In this document: positions 7,150 through 13,032 of the stretch, in pieces
Position numbering within the stretch: position 1 is the stretch's first letter
Layout of the letters: every line of letters starts with the position of its first letter
Assembly: GCA_026770615.1 (NCBI GenBank)
Contig: MU631396.1
Coordinates: forward strand, 110,642 to 123,673
Length of the DNA: 13,032 nucleotides
Direction of reading: 5' to 3'
From: Pavlovales sp. CCMP2436
Taxonomy: Eukaryota; Haptophyta; Pavlovophyceae; Pavlovales
The notes under the pieces: generated by a model
Seen by the model: the letters and a program-made list of their open reading frames with translations, nothing else
Told to the model about the DNA's origin: nothing
The model's database searches: none
Position numbers and translations under genes: made by a program

Positions 7150-8050
7150 GTCGAGGGAATCGATGTGGCCTCATCGATCCAGCACTTGCACTTGGCCGGT
7201 TGCACGACGAGGCCAAGCCGCGCGAAGAGCGCATCATGGAAGCGCTGCATCGCCGGGAAGACGATATAGGGCGGGCCGGCCGCCTGTACATCGTTGTGGC
7301 CGGCCCGAGCGTCCCCACCGTATGGCCGCAGCTCTGCGTCCAGCACCTGTAGCTCGGGGTGGATGAAGATCGCGAAGGCGACACCGCCCTCCACCGACCC
7401 TTGAGTGACACCCGTCTCGCCGTCCCTGCCCATGGGCGTCAAGCCGCCGCCCTTGCCGCTGACGAAGATGGGGTACTTGGGAGCAAGCGTGGCGTAGAAG
7501 AGGCGTGCGAGTGGGGCCTGGCCGGAGGAGCTGGCAAGGGTGCGCGCCACCATCTCTGCGCGGTCGCCCTCGTTGAACGCGTTGTAGATGTCGGAGCCGG
7601 CGATGCAGAAGCTGGGGTTCTCGAGGAGCTCGCGCACGCCAAAGATGAGCTTCGTCCCGCCTGCCGAGCACTCCCAGCTGCTGCGTTAAGAGGTAGTCCT
7701 CGATCTCGCCGCGAAGGCCCTTGCTGAGGAAGACTCCCTTGGTGAGACCCCGTCTCAGCGTGCACGAGATGCCGATTGGCCGCGCAGACTCCGCGACGCC
7801 GGCCTGGACTGCACACTTGCGGAGTGGCACGCACCGTGCGGCGCAGAAGACGAAGTAGAACCAGGGGGGCAGATCGCCGTTGGCGAAGGACGATGCCAGC
7901 CAGGCTTGCAACCCGAGCACGTGGCGTGCAGCGTCGCCCACGAAAGGCTCCGTCGGGGCGAGTGGGATGAGGTACTCGTATCGCCAGGGCGAGGCACCCT
8001 GTGCCTTGTCGGTCTTGAGCCCTCGGTATGCCTCCTCCATCTCCGTGACG
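7150..8050 (-). other. Reverse transcriptase domain with altered active site
   Basis: Motifs in order: SPWRYEYL at the start, RPIGISCTLRR, QQLGV followed after the frameshift by SAGGTKLIFGVRELLE, motif A SDIYNAFNEGDR (catalytic Asp kept), motif B GVTQGSVEGG, then the motif C position reading GHNDVQAAGPP at 7290-7298, and the RFHDALFARLGL and CKCW thumb-side segment. Polymerising RTs have two adjacent Asp in motif C; here the first is Asn, a change one G-to-A transition explains (GAC to AAC). With the frameshift upstream of motif A, this copy should not make active enzyme. Confidence 0.8.
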
Positions 8051-9200
8051 CCGACAACGAGACGGTTGGTGGTGTCGAGGCCCGGGATGACCGCTGGCAC
8101 GGGGGACCTCCTGGGCGGATGCTTGGCGAGCATCTGCTGGAGCACGGCCGGGTCCGCGATGTCAGCGAGGCCGTGGCTCTGAAGCTGCTTTGCGGCGTCG
8201 GAGAACTTGCCCTTGGCGAGTAGGGCGACGGCCGCCTTGATGTCTCGCTCGGGGTTGGCTGGACGGGAGCGCCGGCTGCTGCGCTGCTGTGCCTCCGCCG
8301 CGCAGTCTCCAGACCAGTCAGCAACGAGGCTGCCAAAGTCTCCCCGCCCCCGTCGGTCGAAGCGGGAGGCGAGCAGTCTGGCGCTCGACAGACGTCCTTG
8401 GCGGCCCCCGTGGGCCGCGGGCTGCTTCCGGAGTAGTAGCGACGGTAGGATCAGCAGCATCTTCAGCGCTCGCATCTCCTCCACCTCGTTGTCCGGCCCG
8501 AAATTGCGGATGGCTTCGATGACGAGGACCGTCGCGGCGGCCCAGAGCTCGTGAAAGTCTCGGGGTATGGCATCGAGTTGCCGAGATGTATTCTCTGCGT
8601 GCCCGGCAACTTCAGCAACAGTGAGGTGGTCGAGGACGGAGAAGTCGCGGCCGGTCGGGTCTGCGCTTGGCCGTGTGGGTAGGGGCATGGTTGGGCGCTC
8701 GACGTCCTCGCTCGACGATGGCGCTTGCCGTTGACGACGGGGTGGTGGTAGCAGTCTCCCATGCCCACTAGAGAGTGTCTTGCAATCGCCGCGCGCGCGC
8801 ACTCCTGCACCCCCCCCGTCCTCCCCCACCACGGCCGCGCCTTTAGCCTCCGCCATGCGCACCGCGATGCAGTGGCAGCCGCTGCAGTGGCGGCCGCTAC
8901 GGTGCGCTGCTGCGGCGGTGGCGGCGGTGGCTGAGCTGGCGGTCTTGGCAGCGGCTGCAACATGGAGCGTTTCGTATTTGTCGTCCGTCTCGGCTCTGAT
9001 GTCGTGAAGTGAAAGAACTACGCAGTGAGCCGGAACACGTGGGAGCCGTACGCGCACTTTGTTTCGCGCGATCTCCACGATGCAGCTAACGAGATCAAAA
9101 AAACGCGACGGGCGTTCCGCACATCATCGATTCAGGAGATGACGTGTAGCCAGGACCGGAGTCAGGCAGACCAGTCCAGCCCGGTCTTCTCATTCAGTCA

Positions 9201-9277
9201 GTAAGTCATTCACATAATTAATTTGCATTTGACTTATGTTATGACATATAATTATATCTCGCGCTATATTATTACAG
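9201..9277 (+). other. Candidate 77-bp spliceosomal intron
   Basis: The sequence TCA|GTAAGT opens an AT-rich stretch that ends TATTATTACAG|CGG, after which the sequence becomes strongly GC-rich. Both splice signals are close to the general eukaryotic consensus. The strand is opposite to the retroelement ORF. I cannot identify flanking coding exons with confidence, so it may belong to a non-coding transcript or be chance. Confidence 0.4.
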
Positions 9278-9600
9278 CGGTGGACTACGGCGCCCCGGCG
9301 GCCTTCAGCCGCCGCCCGGGCCTAGACTAGCCGAGCCCTGCGGGCCCAGTCTGAGCCAGGCTGCGGGCCCAGTCTGCCGCGCCCTCAGACTGGCGCAGAC
9401 TGGAATGGGCTGCGCCCCCGCTAAGGCATACTGGGACCAGCCGAGGCTGGCGCAAAAAGGCAGAAAATCCAGCCTGGTCAGTTAGAGGCGACACGTCTGA
9501 GCCTGTGAGCTAAAAAAGGGCTAAAAACGGCTGGAATGGACTGGTCCGGGCTCCAGCTCCGGTCATGGCCAGCCAGTAGGCCTATTGAGGGTGTGTATTC
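9278..9600. repeat. GC-rich cluster of CAGTCTG / CAGACTGG motifs
   Basis: CTGCGGGCCCAGTCTG occurs twice, at 9338-9353 and 9361-9376, and its partial inverse CAGACTGG(C/A) twice at about 9387-9401. Further CCAG/CTGG words (ACCAGCCGAGGCTGG, ATCCAGCCTGGTC, GGACTGGTCCGG) continue to about 9560. The reverse of GGACTGGTC also lies at about 9167. The stretch should fold extensively as RNA or single-stranded DNA. No coding frame is convincing. Confidence 0.6.
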
Positions 9601-9710
9601 AGAGCATCGTAGCCCCGCTGCTCCCTGTGCTGCGCGAGCGTGCAGCTGCAACTGCGCCCCCCGTGGGGGGCGCTGTCTGGCTCGCCACCATGATGTTGCT
9701 CTTCGCCACG

Positions 9711-10292
9711 CGCGGCGGCGGGCCGCACGCGGAGACGCCGCTCAAGGCTACCAAGGCTACGACGACGATGCTGCTCCCTGCGGCCGCCGCAGTGTGCGCG
9801 CTTGCAGCATCGCAATGCTGTCCACTTGAGGTACTCGCTGGCAACTCTCGACCACCCGTCTCGCTCGGGTCCTCAAGTGGATGTGCGTCGCGCGCTGCGG
9901 TGGGCGCTGCCTCGCACGGCGGCGGGCCGCACGCGGAGACGCCGCTCAAGGCTACCAAGGCTACGACGATGCTGATTCCTGCGGCCGCCGCAGTGTGCGC
10001 GCTTGTAGCGTCGTGATGCTGTCCACTTGAGGTACTCGCTGGCACCTCTCGACCACCCGTCTCGCTCGGGTCCTCAAGTGGATGTGCGTCGCGCGCTGCG
10101 GTGGGCGCTGCTGCGCGCGGCGGCGGGCCGCACGCGGAGACGCCGCTCAAGGCTACCAAGGCTACGACGATGTTGCTTCCAGCGGCCGCCGCAGTGTACG
10201 CGCTCGCAGCGTCGCGATGCTGTCCACTTGAGGTACTCGCTAGCACCTCTCGACCACCCGTCTCGCTCGGGTCCTCAAGTGGATGTGCGTCG
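9711..10292 (+). repeat. Three tandem 201/204-bp units, each with an 11-bp inverted repeat
   Basis: Unit anchors (GGCGGGCCGC) lie at 9717, 9921 and 10122, giving periods of 204 and 201 bp; the difference is one ACG codon-sized repeat. Each unit contains TCCACTTGAGG and, about 45 bases on, its reverse complement CCTCAAGTGGA, so each can form a stem-loop. Because the period is a multiple of three, long frames stay open on both strands: minus 9599-10246 repeats SIVVALVALSGVSACGPPP, plus 9585-10016 repeats PHAETPLKATKAT. Which strand, if either, is translated cannot be decided. The array ends at GTGCGTCG followed by a T-run. A partial single unit occurs at 1568-1653. Confidence 0.9.
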
Positions 10293-10301
10293 TAGATGAG
10301 A

Positions 10302-10322
10302 TTTTTTTTTTTTTTTTTTTTT
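10302..10322. repeat. 21-bp poly(T) run
   Basis: An uninterrupted T-run lies between the 201-bp array and the last TPR-type exon. On the minus strand it is a poly(A) just before the array, which would fit the scar of a retroposed transcript or a slippage tract. No target duplication was found around it. Confidence 0.85.
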
Positions 10323-10344
10323 ATGATGATAACAACAAACTCAC

Positions 10345-10441
10345 CGTGCCAGGCAGAAGAGCCACTCGGCTATCAGCGCTGGACCCGACGCCCCCTTTTC
10401 GCGAGCACGCGTGAGTAGCAACGCGGCACCGTCAAGATCGC
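10345..10441 (-). CDS. TPR-type gene, exon D (helical repeat)
   Basis: An acceptor (TATGAATAG) precedes the exon and a consensus donor (ACG|GTGAGT) follows it. The frame reads GDLDGAALLLTRAREKGASG followed by PALIAEWLFCLAR, a helix-turn-helix with the Gly, Ala and Leu spacing of a TPR-like repeat. Joining it to the exon ending at 10839 would follow QQLLAARAGAHSH with GDLDGA, a natural TPR continuation, but the phases differ by one base, so an exon is missing or an indel has occurred. A diverged copy of the same exon start lies at about 10591 downward. TPR arrays form superhelices that bind peptide partners such as chaperone tails; the partner here is unknown. Confidence 0.55.
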
Positions 10442-10535
10442 CTATTCATATTCAAAAATAACGCACTATTTGTACTAGGGGCAATGGGCCTGACCAAGGG
10501 TGTACACCCTTTGCCTGATGCCCGATCCCCCCCCC

Positions 10536-10591
10536 TCCCCCCACACGTTCACAAGTGCGCATGAGCAGCAAAGCGGCGTCGTCCAGATTGC
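10536..10591 (-). pseudogene. Diverged duplicate of exon D
   Basis: After an acceptor (GATTTATAG) the frame reads NLDDAALLLMRTCERVG, clearly related to exon D (DLDGAALLLTRAREKG). It then runs into a G/C homopolymer tract (10527-10552) and loses similarity. No donor equivalent to GTGAGT is visible. It is about 150 bp upstream of exon D in the gene's own direction and looks like a decaying tandem exon duplicate, though use as an alternative exon cannot be excluded. Confidence 0.5.
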
Positions 10592-10720
10592 CTATAAATC
10601 GCACGTGGCCAGCAAGAGTAGGGTCTTAATTTTTTTTAATTAAAAAATCGTTTTTAGTTTTAGGTTTTAGTTCAATTTTTTGTGAGTTTTTTTACAGTAC
10701 AGCCATGTCGCAGTGAGGAC

Positions 10721-10777
10721 CTGTGCGCGCTCAGCGAGCATCTGCTATTCCAGCGGCGCGTCAGACAGGAGCAGAGG
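10721..10777 (-). pseudogene. Decayed duplicate of the end of exon 5
   Basis: The frame LLLSDAPLE, then a TAG (10745-10747), then QMLAERAQ is homologous to LLLSNAPLDQQLLAARAG in exon 5, and it ends at the same kind of donor (CACAG|GTCCTC against CACAG|GTACTC). The in-frame stop and missing 5' part show it is non-functional. The duplication distance is about 120 bp and the T-rich sequence next to both copies is also alike. Confidence 0.6.
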
Positions 10778-10838
10778 TTTTTTCTAGGTTTTTTGTCAGT
10801 TTTGTTTTTGTTTTTTGTGTTTGTTTTATTTTGAGTAC

Positions 10839-11020
10839 CTGTGGCTGTGAGCGCCCGCGCGCGCGGCTAGAAGCTGCTGATCGAGCGGCGCATTAGACAG
10901 GAGCAGGGAGAAGTGCTGCAACACATCCTCCCACGCTGCCGCACGCGCAGCTGAGAGAGCGTGACCATGCCCATGGCCATCTGTCTCATCTGCCATCGCC
11001 GCTGCGTGTGCGAGCAACGC
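10839..11020 (-). CDS. TPR-type gene, exon 5
   Basis: A pyrimidine-rich acceptor (TGTCCTACCGTCTTCAG) leads into ALLAHAAAMADETDGHGHGH, an unusual Gly-His alternation. A helical part follows, AWEDVLQHFSLLLSNAPLDQ then QLLAARAGAHSH, ending at a donor (CACAG|GTACTC). The second half has TPR-like spacing. The exon is 182 nt and ends in phase 2. Its first 50 bases are duplicated upstream (11198 downward) and its end downstream (10721-10777). Membership in the same gene as the exons at 11749-12539 is inferred from strand, order and the shared AG|GC boundary style. Confidence 0.5.
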
Positions 11021-11061
11021 CTGAAGACGGTAGGACAGATGACAGAGGGATATGTGAAACA

Positions 11062-11137
11062 GTGAGGGACAGATGAGACAGTGAGGGACAGAGGAGACAG
11101 TGAGGGACAGATGAGACAGTGAGGGACAGATGAGACA
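11062..11137 (+). repeat. 19-bp minisatellite, four units, flanked by inverted repeats
   Basis: The unit GTGAGGGACAGATGAGACA starts at 11062, 11081, 11100 and 11119, with one substitution in the second unit. The flanks GACAGATGACAGAGGGATAT (about 11035) and ATATCCCTGGCCCTCTGTC (about 11139) are near reverse complements, and CTGTCTCATCTGCC occurs outside both ends (about 10981 and 11155). The unit core GACAGATGAGACA is close to the sense sequence GCAGATGAGACAG at the start of exon 5, but on the opposite strand, so the array may have grown from an inverted copy of that exon start. Confidence 0.85.
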
Positions 11138-11144
11138 GATATCC

Positions 11145-11198
11145 CTGGCCCTCTGTCTCATCTGCCACCGCCGCCGCATGCGCGAGCGCGAGCAGAGC
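11145..11198 (-). pseudogene. Duplicate of the start of exon 5
   Basis: After an acceptor-like CATCATAAATAG the frame reads ALLALAHAAAVADETEGQG, matching ALLAHAAAMADETDGHG of exon 5. It then enters the 19-bp minisatellite region and continues open but low-complexity (Ser/Leu/Cys-rich) with no donor. It is best read as a duplicated exon start stranded in the intron. Confidence 0.55.
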
Positions 11199-11240
11199 CT
11201 ATTTATGATGAGTTATTGAATACAAATTGGACAGGGTCAC

Positions 11241-11306
11241 TCATAGAAATTAGGTGTCACTGGGGTCACTTAAGACTTTGACACCAGTGACACCTAATTT
11301 CTTGAG
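11241..11306. repeat. Near-perfect hairpin with 19-bp stem plus extension
   Basis: AGAAATTAGGTGTCACTGG at 11245-11263 is exactly complementary to 11284-11302, and CTCA/TGAG extends the stem after a small interruption. The 20-base loop itself holds GGTCAC. The stem's GGTGTCA word recurs near each copy of the GTACGCGCACTC motif (about 11635 and 11703). Confidence 0.85.
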
Positions 11307-11328
11307 TGCGCGTACAAGACGTTCTTCC
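11304..11328 (-). repeat. Stranded copy of the exon 3 end
   Basis: The minus strand carries CTTGTACGCGCACTC (reading LVRAL), matching GTTGTACGCGCACTC at the end of exon 3. A further copy lies at about 11641-11668 (minus TTCCGAAGTTGTACGCGCAC), and a related piece of exon 3 (GGTTCGCACTGCCGAGG) at about 11533-11555. These are scattered partial duplicates, not separate genes. Confidence 0.6.
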
Positions 11329-11748
11329 CGCGGCTTGAGGCTTGATATTTTAATCTGGCCCGTGTCGGTTTGTCGACGGTGCGGGCTGATATCTATTAGT
11401 TAGTTCTTCGTTCCTTGGTCAGTCTCCCCGGGCCGGCTGGCCCGTGATCACCGGACGGCGGCTCGGCCTCTTAGCGGCACGCTCGTCTTGTAGCTTCGTT
11501 GCCAGACCCACCAAACCCTACTTTGCCAAACAGCCTCGGCAGTGCGAACCTTCTGAGAAGATTTTTTTTCGCGCATAATATATATTGAATACTTCAAGAT
11601 TACAGCTTGAACACCCATTAGTACTATATGTTATGACACCGAGAGTGCGCGTACAACTTCGGAAGACTTTTATTTTTATTTTTTTACATAATTTATTTTT
11701 AATGACACCGGGAGTCGGGGGACGTTAAAATCACTATGATTAAAAAGA

Positions 11749-11844
11749 GAGTGCGCGTACAACTTCGGCAGAGCGCTCGTCAGCGGTGCGAACCTCCTCG
11801 AGCAGTGCATGTGCGTGCGCGGAGCTGGATTGTGCATCCAAGGC
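11749..11844 (-). CDS. TPR protein gene, exon 3
   Basis: After an AT-rich acceptor (AATATAATAG) the frame reads ALDAQSSSAHAHALLEEVRT and on to ADERSAEVVRAL, then meets a TAA a few codons later in intron-like sequence. Joined in phase 0 to exon 2, it continues the third TPR: YDAAREYCLQ followed by ALDAQSSSAHAHALLEEV, where ALDAQS is the expected end of helix B. The exon's 3' boundary is not certain; no strong donor is visible and the coding-like sequence stops where the repeated GTACGCGCACTC motif ends. Confidence 0.6.
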
Positions 11845-11870
11845 CTATTATATTATTTTGATTTGATTTG

Positions 11871-11972
11871 ATGTCCTCTCATACACACTCCAGCACCATA
11901 GGCGTGTGGGGTGGTGGCATCATGATGTTATCCGCTCAAGTGGGAGGAGGCGCTCGGCCCCTTGAGCAGCAG
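11871..11972 (+). repeat. Repeat family R2, relic copy C
   Basis: This stretch aligns with the first ~100 bases of R2 copy B: the words TAGGCGT, GGTGGC, TCATGAT, GTGGGAGG(A/G)GGCGCTC and GAGCAGCA are kept in order, with substitutions and small gaps. The second hairpin survives as GCTCAAG...CTTGAGC with compensating-looking changes relative to GCTCAG...CTGAGC. It sits in the intron between TPR exons 2 and 3. Confidence 0.6.
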
Positions 11973-12123
11973 AGTAATAATACTATATTTTAGGTAACAG
12001 TATTCGATTTTTCATCTATGCTTAATACTAAAAAGGTAAATATCGTATTTATAATATACATTTACAGATAGTGCATGTGCGTGCGTGCGTGCGGGCGCAG
12101 TGGGGGGGTGGGGGGGCGCACAC

Positions 12124-12228
12124 CTGCAGGCAGTACTCTCTCGCAGCGTCATACTCCCCGATTCTCAAATGGCAAACGGCAGCACGTAGCGCGCCTCGCA
12201 AATAACGGGGCTGCAATGCCACGGCATC
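12124..12228 (-). CDS. TPR protein gene, exon 2
   Basis: The exon is 105 nt (35 codons), phase 0 at both ends: acceptor ATATTTTTAG before GATGCC, donor CTGCAG|GTGTGC. It reads DAVALQPRYLRGALRAAVCH then LRIGEYDAAREYCLQ. The first part ends TPR 2 (A, L and P positions); YLRGALRAAVCHLRIGEYDAA is a textbook TPR helix A and turn (Y, G, A, L, G, Y, A). TPR proteins of this type act as co-chaperones or scaffolds. The window does not show any other domain, so the specific role is unknown. Confidence 0.75.
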
Positions 12229-12419
12229 CTAAAAATATCGGATATCGAAGAAGTCACGGGAGCGCAGCACTGCGCACAGTCAGAAAGCAAGCAGGAAGCG
12301 AGGAGCAAAAAGCCACAAATAATGTGTATATAAAAAGGCTTAAGCTAAAGCTAGAAAGCTTTCAAGATTTTAAGAAGCTAAAACAAAAACAAGCAAAAAA
12401 AAGCTTTAAAAAAACGGAC

Positions 12420-12539
12420 CGCGGAGTCGGCGGCGGCGTCTCGCAGTTGGCCGAGAGCGAGCCGAGCGGCTACGCGGTTGCTCAGGAGCACTGCGTCGTC
12501 TGGAGCCTCGCGCAGCCCGTGCGTGTACCATGCAGTTGC
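12420..12539 (-). CDS. TPR protein gene, first exon visible here
   Basis: The exon is 120 nt (40 codons). The acceptor is strong: a pyrimidine tract (CTACCCTCACTGCCCTCTGC) followed by CACAG. The donor is GCG|GTCCGT. It reads ATAWYTHGLREAPDDAVLLS then NRVAARLALGQLRDAAADSA: the end of one TPR (AWYTHGL, P) and most of the next (LLSNR, A, LG, A), the NR pair being typical of Hop/DNAJC7-like carboxylate-clamp TPRs. It joins exon 2 in phase 0 with correct repeat length. The 5' exons would lie at higher coordinates; none is recognised between 12540 and 12858, so the gene start is outside the window or missed. Confidence 0.75.
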
Positions 12540-12857
12540 CTGTGGCAGAGGGCAGTGAGGGTAGGGCAGTTGAATAAGGTATACAATTTGAATTGAGTGG
12601 CACTGGGCAAGCGACGTTAAAAGAACTATTATGCTCAAGGAGATTCAGAAGGGTGTGTACATATCTATGAAAATGTCCGGCCCCGTAAAGGTCTCCCAGT
12701 CTCCCAGTGGTGCAGCAACAACACACTGTTAGCCTAGGACCGTTCCCGAGCACACGGATAGCGTCATCATCTCCTCGTCGTTATCTAAGCGTATCCCCCC
12801 CTTCCCTTCCCTCCCCCCCCTCCTCCCTTGCTTACCGGATTTGTTCTACTACTGTAG

Positions 12858-13014
12858 GAGTGTTCTACGACTGGGCGGCGCTCCCGCAGCCCGCGCTGCT
12901 GTTGAGGCTGGGCGTGGTCTACGCGTTCGCCGCCGCGCTCGGCGGGTGGATCGCGACGCAGACGTACGAGTTCTCCGAGGAGGCGCTCCAGGTCGTGCTC
13001 ACTGCGAACATGGG
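12858..13014 (+). CDS. Exon of a membrane-associated protein, possibly Ycf36/CGLD27-like
   Basis: After a C/T-rich tract and CTACTGTAG, the frame reads VFYDWAALPQPALLLRLGVV, then YAFAAALGGWIATQTYEFSE and EALQVVLTANMG before a C-run. The hydrophobic stretch LLLRLGVVYAFAAALGGWIA could be a membrane segment. The order (aromatic-x-Trp, a leucine-rich helix, a Gly/Ala segment, then a helix followed by AN-x-G) recalls DUF1230 (Ycf36/CGLD27, a photosynthesis-related plastid protein family), but the evidence is only this short pattern. The start, downstream exons and targeting sequence are not visible. It lies opposite to and close upstream of the TPR gene. Confidence 0.4.
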
Positions 13015-13032
13015 CCCTTCCCCCCCCCCCCC
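13015..13032. repeat. C homopolymer at window edge
   Basis: The last 12 or so bases are C, following CCTT. Similar C/T tracts precede the exon at 12858, so this is probably intron sequence, although long C runs also mark places where assemblies stop. Confidence 0.7.

Larger units (their letters stand above)
5300..9123 (-). pseudogene. Degenerate retroelement polyprotein: RT plus C-terminal PD-(D/E)XK-like domain
   Basis: This is the ORF of a retrotransposon type common in marine microalgae. It would copy element RNA into DNA and cut the target. Reading down the minus strand: the frame is open from 9123 (first ATG at 8856), with an Ala/Pro-rich N-terminus holding CSGCHC. A helical pre-RT region follows (LLILPSLLLRK, GKFSDAAKQLQSHGLADI), then the RT core, a linker with PIGSEEY and FEYFARHCYPDHSREA, and finally the nuclease-like domain with a TGPIEARALTF segment. 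Breaks: a one-base gain at about 7668, a one-base loss at about 7162, TGA at 6748-6750, TAG at 6550-6552 and a one-base loss at about 6065. The frame ends at TGA 5300-5302. No target-site duplication or poly(A) was found, so element ends are unknown. Assigned from motif order, not from a search. Confidence 0.8.

Noticed and set aside
7439..7834. Minus-strand frame overlapping the RT core
   Set aside because: It lacks RT motifs; motif A and its surroundings are read in another frame there.
11062..11137. CRISPR-like array
   Set aside because: The 19-bp units are directly contiguous with no spacers, so this is a minisatellite.
12075..12596. 173-codon plus-strand frame
   Set aside because: It is antisense to two TPR exons and passes through A-rich intron sequence (Lys runs).
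12406..12753. 115-codon minus-strand frame over TPR exon 1
   Set aside because: It crosses the splice acceptor in a frame without the TPR pattern, so it is a shadow.

Overview
The window looks like nuclear DNA of a eukaryotic microalga or related protist. Coding patches are GC-rich and sit among AT-rich spacers. Several reading frames are bounded by spliceosomal-type acceptors (pyrimidine or AT-rich run, then AG). The proteins resemble families that are abundant in haptophyte, dinoflagellate and pelagophyte genomes: an ankyrin-repeat C-terminus, a TPR protein, and a reverse transcriptase with a C-terminal nuclease-like domain. A frame at the right edge faintly recalls the plastid-related Ycf36/CGLD27 family. 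I favour a haptophyte-like alga, but the sequence alone does not fix the lineage.

Layout. 1-330: a C/CA-rich tract and a short plus-strand terminal exon whose first 15 bases are also present about 100 bp upstream. 640-4310: a nested mosaic of repeats. Repeat family R2 lies in opposite orientations at 741-1175 and 3760-4310. Between these copies are three copies of repeat family R1 (1251-1513 minus, 1841-2141 plus, 2625-2916 minus), a TA microsatellite, a 248-bp foldback element (2377-2624) and a frameshifted ankyrin-repeat terminal exon (2937-3428). 4311-5299: weak diverged repeats and small hairpins, no convincing gene. 5300-9123: a degenerate retroelement ORF on the minus strand, with an RT domain, a long linker and a PD-(D/E)XK-like domain. 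It is broken by three frameshifts and two in-frame stops, and its RT catalytic Asp-Asp pair is altered. 9201-9277: a candidate intron on the plus strand. 9711-10292: three tandem copies of a 201/204-bp unit, with one isolated partial copy at 1568-1653. 10300-12540: a minus-strand TPR-type gene read through at least five short exons, with several exon pieces re-duplicated in its introns. 12858 to the end: the start of a plus-strand membrane-protein-like exon.

The TPR exons join well at the first two junctions: all are phase 0 and the TPR helix pattern continues across them. The later junction (exon ending 10839 to exon starting 10441) does not keep frame, so an exon is missing or the gene is decaying. 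No bacterial-style operon, CRISPR array, rRNA gene or convincing tRNA gene was seen. The most interesting material is the set of uncharacterised repeat families (R1, R2, the 201-bp unit) and the repeated partial duplication of exon pieces inside the TPR gene.
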